DNA of 64,000 nucleotides from Actinomycetota bacterium (GCA_016235065.1 JACRMB010000001.1:84339-148338); one strand, 5' to 3'. Positions 1-10,351 are shown, numbered from the stretch's first letter. Notes: a model not told the origin generated them from the letters alone. Made by a program: numbers and translations.

Positions 1-3000
1 GATGCGTGATCAGCCGGTACTGCTCACCTATCAGGCGGCCGAGCATCTTGAGTAGATCAGTTATGACGGCATTAAGGCTCACGGGTTTCGGATGCATGGG
101 CTCCCGGCGGCTGAATAACAGCAGCTGACGTGCCAGATTGGCCGCTCGATCTGAAGAATGACGCGCTTCCTTGAGCTCCTTGTAGGCCGTTGAATCTTCA
201 CTCAGTTCCAGCATGGCGAGGTCGGTATAACCCTCGATCGCGGTCAGGTAGTTATTGAAGTCATGAGCCACGCCACCGGCCAGCATACCGATACTCTCGA
301 GTTTCTGGCTCTGGCGCAGCTGTTCCTCAAGGCGGCGGTGCTCGGTCATATCATGAAGGATGCCCCTGATTGCCTTGATCTCGCCAGCCGTATCCAGCAT
401 CGATGTCAGCGAAGCTGAAAGATACAGCCTTTTACCGTCTTTAGACTGAAATTCCAGATCATAATTTTTCAGAAATCCCTGACGCTTAAGGTTTTCAAGC
501 ATCTTCTTCCGGTCTTCAGGGTGCGAGTAAACCCTCTTGGCGATGTTGACCTGAAGCAGCTCCTCCCTGGAGCCGTAGCCAAGCAGTTCGACACCGGCTG
601 CGTTTATGTCCAGAATCTCGCCTGCGGGAGAAGTCATTATGACTGTGTCCTTTGAGTCCTCAAACAGGGTACGGTATTCCGCTTCACTCTGCCGCACTGC
701 TTCTTCAGAGTGTTTGCGGTCGGTGATATTCTGCGCCGTTCCTCGCAGCCCCACGATCTTGCCGTCTGCATCACGCTTGGCTTCACCGCGGGCGGAGATC
801 CATCTTGTAGTGGATGTGGGCCGGGCGAGCTCCAGATCCAGCTCGTATGGCGTTCCATCCTCCATGGCTTTCTTCACTACGGCGTCGAGCCGCTCGACAC
901 TTTCCGGGGTATATGCCTTGAGATGTTCAAGATAACCGATCGGGGGCGAACCGATTTCGAAGCCATAGATCCGGTAGTATTCGTCCGACCAGTAAATCGT
1001 GTCGTCGATCGCATCCCAGTCCCAGCTGCCGATCTTTGCCAGATGCTGGGCTTCCCTGAAGCCAGCTTCGCTTACTTGTAGCGACTGTTCCGCCTGCCTG
1101 CGCTCGGTGATGTCGGTAAACATCCCGAAGGTCTCTTTGAAATTCTGATCGGCATCATAGGTCGGCACGGCAGATGCCAGGGTCCACACCGCCAGCCCGT
1201 TCTTGTGGCGGAACCGGCGTTCGAAAATCTCCGACAGGCCCTCACGGCGTTCATCCATTTTTCCCAGATGATTGGACAGATCCTCCTCGAACATGAAAGC
1301 TGTCGCCGGTTGGCCGATCATTTCCTCGACCTGATATCCGAGCATCCCGGCCATCCTCGCGTTTACAAAAGTGATCAGAAGATCCTCTCCCAGCATCATG
1401 ATGCCTTCGTAAGCCGTGTCCACGATCCGGCGGTACCTGTTCTCGCTTTCCATCAAGTCTCGATGAGCCAACATGCTTGTCAGCCCATCGGTCAGTCGCC
1501 CGCTGATCTCCTGAAAAAGGCGCTGCTCTTCCTGTGTCCATACCCTTGCATAAGAGCACTGGTGCACACCGAATACCCAGGGTATGCCTGTTTTGGGATA
1601 AAGGGCGATCATCATCTGAGACTTGACACCAAATTGCTCTGCACTCACCTTGTTGACTGGTTTTTCCGACCCGGCTCCATACATCACCGGATTCGCAGAT
1701 TCCAGGGCTTCCCGCAGATTCTGGGCCATGTCCGGGAGCATCGGTACTTCTTCCCTCAATATCCCCGCGCCCGGAAACTCAGGTTTGGCGACCTCCATTG
1801 GAACCCGAAACGATGGCGCATCCGGATCGCACGGATAGAAGAGCCAGGCCCGGTCGCAATCAAAGATAGCCAGCACTGAGTCGAGCACATCACTCAGCAT
1901 CTGCTCGAGGTCACTAGTACCCTCAATGGCACGACTGACCTGATCTATGCTTTCGAATAACCTCAAACGGGCCTGACGTTCCTCCGCCGCCCGTTTGGAT
2001 TCGGATATGTCCAGAAATACCACAACGGCGCCCACAACCTGACCATCTTCCCGCATTGGCGTGGTAACACATCCTACCGGGAAATATGTACCATCCTTCC
2101 GCCAGAATATCTCACTGTCCCCCCGAAAAGCCTCGCCCGTTGTGACGGCCGTATAAATCGGACACTCTTCCGGGGGATACTCAGTGCCGTCAACCTTATG
2201 GTGATGGAAAGTCTCATGGCTTCGGCGGCCTAGAATTTCCTCTGCTTTGTAACCTAGCAGGTCCGACGCCGATGGATTGACGAAGGTAACCTTGCCCTCC
2301 ATATCAAGACCGAAGATTCCCTCGCCGGCTGAGTTGAGCACCATCTCGTTCTTGTAGCTTATCCGCCGCAGCTCTTCCTCCACCCGCTTATGCTCGGTGA
2401 TGTCCGTAACAATTCCTTCAATAGCGATGGGGTTTCCTAAATTGTCACGCACCAGGATGTTGCGCTGATTCAACCAGCGAACATCTCCTGATTCATGAAT
2501 GATCTGATACTCATACGTGGGAGGCATCTCGCCTTTGACAAGATTTGCCCATTGCACTTTAAAATACTCTTTCCAGTCAGGGTGAATCGCCTTGTTAAAG
2601 AGCCCTGAATCTTCATAGAATTCTTGCGGGGAGTGCCCGAACACGAAAAGGGCCGCGGGACTCACATATTCGTATTTCCCATCAGGCAACGACATTCTGT
2701 AAATCACATCCTGAGCGTTTTCTGCTAACCGACGGAAACGCTCTTCGCTTTTATGCAACGCTTCTACCGCCTGTTTTCGCTCGGAGATATCAGAGAAAAC
2801 CACCACAGCACCGACAGCCTGATCTGCTTCCAGAATCGGCGTGGCGACACACTGGACGGGAAAGCTTGTTCCATCCTTGCGCCAAAATATCTCATCCGTC
2901 TCCCGAAGGACTTCCCCCTTTTTGACAGCGCTATGAATTGGACATTCTTCCGATGGGTATTCTGTTCCGTCGGCCCTGTGGTGGTGAAAAGTATCGTGAT

Positions 3001-5245
3001 GCCGGCAGCCAAGTATCTCTTCGACTTCGTAACCGAGCATGTTTGCCGCGGACGGATTTGCGAAGGTCACCCTCCCTTCCAGATCCAGCCCGAAGATTCC
3101 CTCACCAGCGGAATTCAGCACCATCTCATTCTGGTAGCTTATCCGGCTGAGCTCTTCATTTGCCCGCTTGCGCTCAGTGATGTCATAGGCTACTGAGAGA
3201 AGGCACGGCTCTCCCTGGAATTCAATAGTCCGGGCGAAATCGATAACCGTGAGGATAGCGCCGTCCTTACGCCGGAGAGTCGTCTCAAAATCTGAGACCT
3301 GGCCGAACTCCTCCAATCCTGCTACAAGGGCTTCGCGGTTTGCAGGATCAGCCCAGATTGAGAGCTCGGTAGTAGTCTTGCCGATGGATTCGTCATGTGA
3401 ATAACCGAGTAGCCGCGAGTAGCCCTCATTGACCTCCAGAATCCTGCCGTCAGAGATACTGGTTATAGCCATCAGGTTCGGCGTCGCCTGGAAGGCCGCG
3501 GAAAACTTCCGTTCGGACTCGCGCAATTCCCGCTCGTCGCGCAGTCGTTCCGTGATGTCGATGAAGGTTACAATCACTTGGATCAATTCATCTTCTTTGA
3601 CAAAAACCGGATCGGCATTTACCAGCACCCACACATCATTTTCGTTCCCGGGACGGTGGACTCCACAAATAAAGTTCCTTAGCGCCTGACGCGATGCAAT
3701 AACCTGGTTCACCGGATATTCTTCACGGGGCATGACGTATCCATCCTCGCGGAAGAAATGCCAGTCCGGATCGATCCCCGTTTTCCCCAGCAGTTGCTCT
3801 TCCGTCAGACCAAGCAGTTCCTGCGCCAGAGAATTGGATGTCAGTATTTTAGAGTCAGCTCCATGCACGACGACTGCCGCCTGGATTTTCTGGATCAATG
3901 TTCGATATTCTTCTTCGCTCTTCTTCAGTGCTTCCTCTACCTGTTGCCGTTTTGCCCGCGAGCGCAGCACAGTAATACCATAGGCAAGATCGCTTGCCAG
4001 CTCTCCCAGGATCTCGGTTTCTCTGTCATCGAATGCATCCGGCTCAGCGGAATAGATGCTCAGGACTCCAAACGGTCGTACTTCAGAGATGAGTGGCAAA
4101 GCAATGCTGGCCTGATAGCCTTGCTGCAATGCCTCCACACGCCAGGGAGCAAAAGCCGGGTCTGCATGAATATTACGCGCCAGGCACGGTTTCCCGGTGC
4201 GGATCGCGGTCCCGACCGGTCCGCGACCACGTTCGTTATCAGCCCAGGTAAGTCCGGCGGATTCGATATATAGCGATTCGATTCCAGCGTGGGCTACCGG
4301 CCGCAGGGTCCTGGCCTTATCCTGGTCTGCGAAAGCGACCCAGGCCATGCGGTAACCTCCCACCTCGACAGCTATCCTGCAGACCTCGTCCAGTAATCCT
4401 TTTTCATCAGTGACACGGATAAGCGTCTGATTTATGTCACTTAACATGCGAAGCGCGCGGTTGATACTGGCAAGCTCCATTTCCGTCTGCCAGCGTTCAG
4501 TGATGTCCTGCACGGTACCCACAGACCGGATCGCCATGCCTAGTTCATCGTAAAAAGTCTCACAGCTCTCGCGAACGTACTTGACCCTGCCGTCAGGGAA
4601 AAGCAGGCGGTGCTCGATGGAATATGGCGTCCTGGTCTTGAGGGAATTGCTGTAGGCATGATCCACGGCTTCCCGGTCTTCCGGGTGTATGGCATCAAGA
4701 AAGGCTTCATACGAAGCTCCGAACTCTGCCTGGTCGATCTCGAACATTCGATAGATCTCATCCGACCAGACGAGGATGTTGTTGACGATATCCAGCTCCC
4801 AGCTGCCTATCTGGCCGATGCGTTGAGCCTCGTTCAGGCGGGCCACTGATTCCTCCATGGCATTTTCCACCAGCATGCGCCCTGTCACGTCAACCATGAT
4901 CACAAGGGTCTTTTCGCCAAAGGAAGAGAAACAGCACTGGATACGGCGCTTCCCGCCGTCTTTGCATGCCATCGATACTTCAAATGGTTCGATCTCGGAT
5001 TTCGACTCAAAGGCTCTGGCGACTCTGGTCATCCACAATGAATACATTTCTTTCCTGTACTGGTCTTCAGGAAAAGCCAGGCGCGCCCAGTGAGGAAGGT
5101 CTGGGATATCACCGATCGTGTAGCCGAACAGGTCGGTGAACTTTCGGTTGATAAAAATGACCCGGCCATCAGCGGCAGTGAAGACCGCCATCGCAATCGG
5201 TGAGTTCTTTATCAGTTCAGTGAATTGTCCGTCAGGTCTGGCCAT
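1..5245 (-). CDS. Multi-PAS/GAF sensor histidine kinase (C-terminus beyond left edge)
   Basis: Starts at ATG 5245 (weak AAGGAAG site upstream) and stays open to base 1, giving 1748 visible residues. Reading from the N-terminus I see PAS-like domains ending near residues 125, 247, 563, 689, 818, 948, 1079, 1379, 1505 and 1632, each closed by a D-I-T-E-type motif, and GAF-like domains near 265-425 and 1085-1250. The phospho-acceptor box GGVAHDFNN follows, with the histidine at residue 1661; the ATPase domain lies off the window. There is no obvious membrane segment, so a cytoplasmic sensor autophosphorylating in response to small ligands, redox or light is likely (inference). PAS 5 and PAS 7 are near-duplicates. 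The H-box sequence resembles hybrid kinases that carry a C-terminal receiver, which cannot be checked here. It is transcribed in the same direction as ftsY, about 200 bp downstream of it. Confidence 0.9.
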   Translation of the reverse strand, partial: MARPDGQFTELIKNSPIAMAVFTAADGRVIFINRKFTDLFGYTIGDIPDLPHWARLAFPEDQYRKEMYSLWMTRVARAFESKSEIEPFEVSMACKDGGKRRIQCCFSSFGEKTLVIMVDVTGRMLVENAMEESVARLNEAQRIGQIGSWELDIVNNILVWSDEIYRMFEIDQAEFGASYEAFLDAIHPEDREAVDHAYSNSLKTRTPYSIEHRLLFPDGRVKYVRESCETFYDELGMAIRSVGTVQDITERWQTEMELASINRALRMLSDINQTLIRVTDEKGLLDEVCRIAVEVGGYRMAWVAFADQDKARTLRPVAHAGIESLYIESAGLTWADNERGRGPVGTAIRTGKPCLARNIHADPAFAPWRVEALQQGYQASIALPLISEVRPFGVLSIYSAEPDAFDDRETEILGELASDLAYGITVLRSRAKRQQVEEALKKSEEEYRTLIQKIQAAVVVHGADSKILTSNSLAQELLGLTEEQLLGKTGIDPDWHFFREDGYVMPREEYPVNQVIASRQALRNFICGVHRPGNENDVWVLVNADPVFVKEDELIQVIVTFIDITERLRDERELRESERKFSAAFQATPNLMAITSISDGRILEVNEGYSRLLGYSHDESIGKTTTELSIWADPANREALVAGLEEFGQVSDFETTLRRKDGAILTVIDFARTIEFQGEPCLLSVAYDITERKRANEELSRISYQNEMVLNSAGEGIFGLDLEGRVTFANPSAANMLGYEVEEILGCRHHDTFHHHRADGTEYPSEECPIHSAVKKGEVLRETDEIFWRKDGTSFPVQCVATPILEADQAVGAVVVFSDISERKQAVEALHKSEERFRRLAENAQDVIYRMSLPDGKYEYVSPAALFVFGHSPQEFYEDSGLFNKAIHPDWKEYFKVQWANLVKGEMPPTYEYQIIHESGDVRWLNQRNILVRDNLGNPIAIEGIVTDITEHKRVEEELRRISYKNEMVLNSAGEGIFGLDMEGKVTFVNPSASDLLGYKAEEILGRRSHETFHHHKVDGTEYPPEECPIYTAVTTGEAFRGDSEIFWRKDGTYFPVGCVTTPMREDGQVVGAVVVFLDISESKRAAEERQARLRLFESIDQVSRAIEGTSDLEQMLSDVLDSVLAIFDCDRAWLFYPCDPDAPSFRVPMEVAKPEFPGAGILREEVPMLPDMAQNLREALESANPVMYGAGSEKPVNKVSAEQFGVKSQMMIALYPKTGIPWVFGVHQCSYARVWTQEEQRLFQEISGRLTDGLTSMLAHRDLMESENRYRRIVDTAYEGIMMLGEDLLITFVNARMAGMLGYQVEEMIGQPATAFMFEEDLSNHLGKMDERREGLSEIFERRFRHKNGLAVWTLASAVPTYDADQNFKETFGMFTDITERRQAEQSLQVSEAGFREAQHLAKIGSWDWDAIDDTIYWSDEYYRIYGFEIGSPPIGYLEHLKAYTPESVERLDAVVKKAMEDGTPYELDLELARPTSTTRWISARGEAKRDADGKIVGLRGTAQNITDRKHSEEAVRQSEAEYRTLFEDSKDTVIMTSPAGEILDINAAGVELLGYGSREELLQVNIAKRVYSHPEDRKKMLENLKRQGFLKNYDLEFQSKDGKRLYLSASLTSMLDTAGEIKAIRGILHDMTEHRRLEEQLRQSQKLESIGMLAGGVAHDFNNYLTAIEGYTDLAMLELSEDSTAYKELKEARHSSDRAANLARQLLLFSRREPMHPKPVSLNAVITDLLKMLGRLIGEQYRLITH

Positions 5246-5353
5246 CTAAGAGACTTCTTCCTTGATTTCAGGAAAATTAACCCTTTTGCAGGGAAGTCAG
5301 CTGTAGAATGGTCCTTTTCCTCGGAGACAAGTAGTTGATTCTTAAATCGGGTT

Positions 5354-5446
5354 TTAGCTGAAGACCGAGGACTGAAAAACGAGAAACGCGATGAAAACGA
5401 GGGCAATGATAGTGATTGCGATGGCGATTATGATGTCGAAGACTAC
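5354..5446 (-). other. Hydrophobic 30-codon reading frame in ftsY-kinase spacer
   Basis: Just after the ftsY stop, a different minus-strand frame encodes about 30 residues that look like one transmembrane helix (VVFDIIIAIAITIIALVFIA), ending in TAA at 5354. A GGAGG sequence lies at the end of ftsY, but no ATG, GTG or TTG follows it in frame. It could be an unannotated micro-protein with a non-canonical start, or chance. The rest of the 5246-5442 spacer shows nothing recognisable. Confidence 0.15.
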
Positions 5447-6438
5447 GCCTCCAGCAGCGCCTTGGCGAAATCCTCGGGATCGAACGGCCTGAGATCCTCC
5501 ATCTGCTCTCCCACTCCGACCAGCTTGATGGGCAGACTGAGCTCATGGGAGATGGCCACAGCGATGCCACCCTTGGCGGTCCCGTCCAGCTTGGTGAGCA
5601 CGGCGCCGGTGACATCCACAGCCTCGCCGAATAGCCGCGCCTGGATGAGGCCGTTCTGGCCGGTGGTAGCGTCGACGGTGAGCAGGGTCTCGTGAGGAGC
5701 GTCTGGGATCTGCTTGACCACGACGCGCCGGATCTTCTTTAGTTCCTCCATCAGGTTCACTTGCGTATGCAGGCGCCCGGCCGTATCGACTATGACCACG
5801 TCAGTGCCACGCGATTTCGCCGCCGTCAGCGCGTCGAAGACCACGGCGCCGGGATCGCTTCCATGTTCCTGGGCGATCACCGGGGCATCCACCCGCCTGC
5901 CCCACTCCTGCAGCTGCTCGATGGCGGCAGCGCGGAAAGTGTCGGCGGCGGCCAGCATCACGGTCTTGCCTTCCTGCCGCAGATGCCAGGCGATCTTGCC
6001 GATGGTGGTCGTCTTGCCGGTGCCGTTTACCCCAACGACGAGGATGACCGAGGGCTGGTGGGAGACGTCGATCTGATAGTCACCCACCGCGAACATATCG
6101 GCGACAGCTTCTTCCAGGTGGGAATAGAACTGGTCCTTGCCCATGATCTTGCCGTCGTTGGCCGCCTGCTCCATGCGCTCGACGATCTCTACAGTGCTGT
6201 TCACGCCACAATCAGCGAAGATAAGGGTCTCTTCGAGGCGCTCCCAGAGGTCGGCGTCAATCTTGTCGAACATGACCGCCGACAGATGCTGCTGCATCGT
6301 CTGACGGCTCTTGGAAAGGCTTTCCTTGAAGCGCTTGAGCCAGCCGCGCTTCTTTTCCTGCTCCTCTTCAGACGGTTCGGCGGCGGCCTCTTCAGGCGCG
6401 GCGACTCCCTTGAATACTTCGTGCCAGGATCTGGTCAT
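5443..6438 (-). CDS. ftsY: Signal recognition particle receptor FtsY
   Basis: A 331-residue SRP receptor GTPase that docks ribosome-SRP complexes at the membrane for co-translational insertion. A short acidic N-terminus (EEAAAEPSEEEQEKK) precedes the NG domain: the N-domain helices at 30-95, then G1 GVNGTGKTTTIGKIA, the DTFRAAAIEQL element, G3 DTAGRLHTQ, G4 TKLDGTAKGG and the closing GVGEQMEDLRPFDPEDF. The acidic A-region is much shorter than in E. coli, as is usual in Gram-positives. The start lies 3 bp after the smc stop, so the two are probably translationally coupled, an smc-ftsY order common in many bacteria. Confidence 0.97.
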   Translation of the reverse strand: MTRSWHEVFKGVAAPEEAAAEPSEEEQEKKRGWLKRFKESLSKSRQTMQQHLSAVMFDKIDADLWERLEETLIFADCGVNSTVEIVERMEQAANDGKIMGKDQFYSHLEEAVADMFAVGDYQIDVSHQPSVILVVGVNGTGKTTTIGKIAWHLRQEGKTVMLAAADTFRAAAIEQLQEWGRRVDAPVIAQEHGSDPGAVVFDALTAAKSRGTDVVIVDTAGRLHTQVNLMEELKKIRRVVVKQIPDAPHETLLTVDATTGQNGLIQARLFGEAVDVTGAVLTKLDGTAKGGIAVAISHELSLPIKLVGVGEQMEDLRPFDPEDFAKALLEA

Positions 6439-6441
6439 GGC

Positions 6442-9400
6442 TCAGCTTGCTACCGCGGTCGCTTCGATGTCTTCCTGGGCAGCGGGCGTATCGGCAAGCT
6501 CGCCGCCATCGGCATTCTCAACCGCCATCTCGCTCTCGCCACCATCATCGACAGTTTCAGCAGCCTCGGTCTGAGCCACCGGCTCGGCGCCATCAGAGTC
6601 TGCACCGATTTCTGCCGCCGGCATCTTGCGCGAGAGCACTTTCGAAGTGCCGTCCGCGCCCATGCTCACACCGTAGAGCACATCCGCGACTTCCATGGTG
6701 CGCTTCTGGTGGGTGATGACGATGAACTGGGTCCGGTTCTGATAACGGCGCAGCATCGACAGCAGCCGGTCGATGTTGAGGTCATCCAGCGCCGCCTCGA
6801 CTTCGTCAAGGATGTAGAACGGCGCCGGCCTCGCCAGAAAGATGGCGAAGAGGAAGGCGATTGCGACCAGCGAGCGCTCGCCACCGGAAAGCAGCTGCAG
6901 GCTTCGCAGGGCTTTGCGGGCCGGCTTTACCGAGATCTCGATGCCGCGGCGATCGCCGGTGGAACCGGCTTCCTTCTCGATTGCCTCGGATTCTTCGCTC
7001 GGTTCACCATCTGCGTCCACAGAGTTCGTTTCCGGCTCCACCAGGGTAAGGCGGCCTTCGCCTCCGGGGAACAGGGTTCCCACAACATCAGAGAAATGCT
7101 GGCGAACCGCTTCGAAAGTCTTTGAGAAGTTGGATTCGATGCGGTCGGTGAGCTCGCGGATAAGTCCGGTCAGCTCGTCAAGGCTCTTCTCCAGGTCAGC
7201 GCGCTGCTCAGTGAGGAAACTCTGACGCTCCACCATCTCCTCGTATTCCTGCTGGGCCAGGGGGTTTACCGGGCCGATGAGTTCGCGGCGCCGCTCCAGG
7301 CGTTCGATCTGCTCTTCGAATATCTCCAGCTCCGATTGCGGTGCCGGCTCGAGTTCCTCCAGCCCGGCGTCGGGATGGCGTTCCTTCAAGACTGCCAGCC
7401 GCGAACCTTGCTCCTCAACATGGTCGCGCAGGCGGGTGACGCTGACCTCGCGCTCGGTGGAGGCGTCGCTGGCGCGGCTGAGTTCCTGCTGCAGGCCGGC
7501 CTCTGCGGTCGACAGTTCGCGCAGGCTGGTGGAATGCAGGTTGCTCTGCTCCTCGCCCTCGCGTAGCTGGGACTCGAGACCGCCGGCCATGTTCTCGAAG
7601 ATGGTGGAAAGTTTCTCGATGCTGGCATGGAGCGCGACGCACGCAGGCTCCAGGCGCCGGTAGGCGGGAAGCTGCCGGGCTGATTCTTCCTGCTCGCGGC
7701 GGAGGCGCTCCAGCGACGGGCCGATGCGCTCGATCGCCTGGCCGCCGACACGCTCCCGCTCGCGGACACGGGCTGCCGTTATCTGCAGCTCGGTGACCTT
7801 GCCGGAAAGCTCCTGGCGGCGGGCGGCGAGTGCCTCGTCGTCCTCGTCCGGGGCAGCCCCGGAGGCGACGCCCGCTTCGGCGAGCGCACGCTCTGTCTCC
7901 TCAAGGCGCCGGGCGGTCTCGCCCAGGTCCTCATCGATCTTGCGGTCTTCAGCCTGCAGGTGCTCCCGCGATGCTTCCTTGATCTCTGCCTCCTGGATGA
8001 GCACGCGGCGCTTGCGTTCTACGCCTGTCATAGACGCCTCGACCTCGCGCATCTCTTCCAGGACCTCACGCGCCTGCTTTTCGGAGTCGGCATGCCGGCG
8101 ATCCACATCGGCCAGCTCCATGACCATCCTCTCGATCTGGGTCTCCAGCTCCACGTGGCGCGCTTCAGCCGTCTCGCGTTCGTCTTCCAGATGACGGCGC
8201 TCGTTGCGCTGCCTGAGGACCACCGAAGACGGCGGGTCCGCCTTGTAGCTGAGCAGCCTGCGGCCGGCGTGGAAGACGACGCCGTCGCGGGTCACCAGAG
8301 TGCCTTCAGCCGAGGAGATGGCGCTGGCAGTGATTCCGGCACCACCGCTGCTGCCGCTCACGTCAGCGATATCATTGACGACCCGCACACCGGCGAGCAG
8401 GGCGGCCACGCGGCTTTCCTGGCCTCCGGATACCTTCACGTGGTCGATGAGATAATCTTCGCCGTCCCGCCGGACATCGCCGGCTACATTCTCCTGGGGA
8501 AGCAGGAACTCGACGCTGCCGAGCCTGGCGGTGCGCGCCTGGGCCAGCAACTCGCCGGCCTGGCCGATCCCTTCCACCGCGAGGGCAAAGAGCATATTGC
8601 CGAGCACGGCAGAAACAGCCTGCTCGTAGCCGCTTTCCACATCGATCAGCTCCACCAGCGCCTTGACGCTGTGGTCGATGGCGATCTGCTTAGCCGCAGG
8701 CGGCAGGCCTGAGCGGTCACGGTCGCTGTCGCCGATAAAAGTAAGCCGGGCCTTGGCGATCTGAAGGTCCTCGCCCACGCGGCGAAGCTCCGAGACGATC
8801 TCTTGCCGGCGGGCTTCCAGTTCGGACCGCTGGGCGATAAGTTCCTTGAGGGCGGTTTCAGCGGCAGCGGATTTCTCACGCCACGACTGGAGCCGCCGCT
8901 CTTCTTCCTGAGTCTGTTCGTCCAGCGAGGCGATCTCGCGACGGTGCGCCGCGGCCTCCTGGGTCGCGCCCTCGATCGAAGCCGCCAGTTTCTGTTTACG
9001 CTGGGAAAGATATTCCTGCTGATGGGTGTAGCGGTCACGCAGAGCAGCGAGTTCCCCGACTTTGCGGGTCTTCTCCTCGCTGGCCTCGCGGCGGCGGTTC
9101 AGCTCGGCCTCGGCCGTGGCCAGCTCGCCCTGCTTTGCCGTCAATGTCGTTTCCAGCTCGACCAGGCGGGCGACATCAAGCTCGTGCTCGCTGATCGTGC
9201 GCTCCAGTTCGGACGCGACCCGCTCGGCCTGCCCTTTGAGGTTCTCGATCCTGGCCTCGGCACGGCGGGCAGCCTGGGAAAGCATGTCCCGGCGCTCGGC
9301 CATCGCCTCGCGGCGGTTCGAGAGACTGTCCTTCTGGGACTTGAGGCTGTAGAAACGCGCCGCCAACCGCTTGTGCTCCTGCAGCGATGACGAGAGCAGT

Positions 9401-10221
9401 TCCTCGGTGCGCCGCCGCTCCTCGGCGGTGGCGGCCAGTTCCTGCTCGAGCTCCGCCCTGCGGGCGCCAGCGCTCTGCGATGCCGCTTCCGCGGCTTCGA
9501 GCTCGGCCGTCAGTACCTCGAGCCGCCCCTTGATCAGGCGTGTCTGCGCCAGGGCGATCTGCTGTTCCAGCTTCGACGAGCGCTCGGCGGCTGTCGCCTG
9601 GCGCTTCAGGGGCCGGAGGTTGCTCTTCACTTCCTCTTCGACATCGGCCAGACGTTCCAGGTTGCGGCGGACTGCCGCAAGCTTGTGCTCCGCCCGGCGG
9701 CGGCGCTTCTTGAACTTGCCGAGGCCGGCGGCTTCCTCGATGTGGGAACGCCGCTCGATTGGTTTGCTTTCAAGGATGGAATCGACCTTGCCCTGGCTGA
9801 TGATGGAATGGCCGTCGCGGCCGAGACCCGCATCAGAAAGCAGTTCGGTCACATCGATCAGCCGGCAGGCGGAACGGTTGATGAAATACTGGCCCTCGCC
9901 GTCGCGGTAGAGCCGGCGCGAGACCATCACTTCAGAGAACTCAATCGGCAGAAGGCCCTGGCTGTTGTCGAGCATGATCTCGACTTCGGCCATACCGGCG
10001 GGCGCCATCTTGTCGCTACCGGAGAAGATGATGTCCTGCATGCTGGCGCCGCGGACCGCCGACGGGCTCTGCTCGCCCATGGCCCAGACCACGGCATCGG
10101 AGATGTTGCTCTTGCCGCTGCCATTCGGACCCACCACCACGGTGATGCCCGGCTGAAAACCGAACTCGACCGGGCGCGCGAATGATTTGAAACCCCGGGC
10201 TTTTATGGACTTGAGAAACAT
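6442..10221 (-). CDS. smc: Chromosome segregation ATPase SMC
   Basis: A 1259-residue condensin ATPase that with ScpA/ScpB organises and segregates the chromosome. Walker A GPNGSGKSN is at residues 31-39, followed by long coiled coils (about 165-500 and 690-1030), a hinge near 510-640, and a C-terminal head with the ABC signature LSGGERSLVA and Walker B FYILDEVEAALDD. The odd part is the tail: after the last head strand come about 70 residues rich in Asp, Glu and Ala, extending the protein beyond the usual 1170-1200. An acidic insert with EPSEESEAIEKEAGS also interrupts the C-terminal head just before the signature. The gene lies behind a terminator and upstream of ftsY. Confidence 0.97.
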   Translation of the reverse strand: MFLKSIKARGFKSFARPVEFGFQPGITVVVGPNGSGKSNISDAVVWAMGEQSPSAVRGASMQDIIFSGSDKMAPAGMAEVEIMLDNSQGLLPIEFSEVMVSRRLYRDGEGQYFINRSACRLIDVTELLSDAGLGRDGHSIISQGKVDSILESKPIERRSHIEEAAGLGKFKKRRRRAEHKLAAVRRNLERLADVEEEVKSNLRPLKRQATAAERSSKLEQQIALAQTRLIKGRLEVLTAELEAAEAASQSAGARRAELEQELAATAEERRRTEELLSSSLQEHKRLAARFYSLKSQKDSLSNRREAMAERRDMLSQAARRAEARIENLKGQAERVASELERTISEHELDVARLVELETTLTAKQGELATAEAELNRRREASEEKTRKVGELAALRDRYTHQQEYLSQRKQKLAASIEGATQEAAAHRREIASLDEQTQEEERRLQSWREKSAAAETALKELIAQRSELEARRQEIVSELRRVGEDLQIAKARLTFIGDSDRDRSGLPPAAKQIAIDHSVKALVELIDVESGYEQAVSAVLGNMLFALAVEGIGQAGELLAQARTARLGSVEFLLPQENVAGDVRRDGEDYLIDHVKVSGGQESRVAALLAGVRVVNDIADVSGSSGGAGITASAISSAEGTLVTRDGVVFHAGRRLLSYKADPPSSVVLRQRNERRHLEDERETAEARHVELETQIERMVMELADVDRRHADSEKQAREVLEEMREVEASMTGVERKRRVLIQEAEIKEASREHLQAEDRKIDEDLGETARRLEETERALAEAGVASGAAPDEDDEALAARRQELSGKVTELQITAARVRERERVGGQAIERIGPSLERLRREQEESARQLPAYRRLEPACVALHASIEKLSTIFENMAGGLESQLREGEEQSNLHSTSLRELSTAEAGLQQELSRASDASTEREVSVTRLRDHVEEQGSRLAVLKERHPDAGLEELEPAPQSELEIFEEQIERLERRRELIGPVNPLAQQEYEEMVERQSFLTEQRADLEKSLDELTGLIRELTDRIESNFSKTFEAVRQHFSDVVGTLFPGGEGRLTLVEPETNSVDADGEPSEESEAIEKEAGSTGDRRGIEISVKPARKALRSLQLLSGGERSLVAIAFLFAIFLARPAPFYILDEVEAALDDLNIDRLLSMLRRYQNRTQFIVITHQKRTMEVADVLYGVSMGADGTSKVLSRKMPAAEIGADSDGAEPVAQTEAAETVDDGGESEMAVENADGGELADTPAAQEDIEATAVAS

Positions 10222-10310
10222 TAGTCTCCTTTCCGGCTACCTGCCGACGGATCCGGCCGGCCTCGACCGGCGGCCCGGATACCTGCCCTTATACATGCCT
10301 GTCACCTTCC

Positions 10311-10345
10311 AAAAAAAAGAGCCCGCAACCTCTGGGGCTGCGGGC
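10311..10345 (-). terminator. Rho-independent terminator after rnc
   Basis: On the minus strand a 10-bp stem with one mismatch (GCCCGCAGCC pairing with GGTTGCGGGC, 5-nt loop) is followed by TCTTTTTTTT. It starts 6 bp beyond the rnc stop and separates the plsX-acpP-rnc unit from smc-ftsY, so smc probably has its own promoter in the following 90 bp. Confidence 0.85.
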
Positions 10346-10351
10346 GGCGGG

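Noticed and set aside
5761..7125. A 454-codon plus-strand open frame opposite ftsY/smc
   Set aside because: Shadow frame of well-supported genes.
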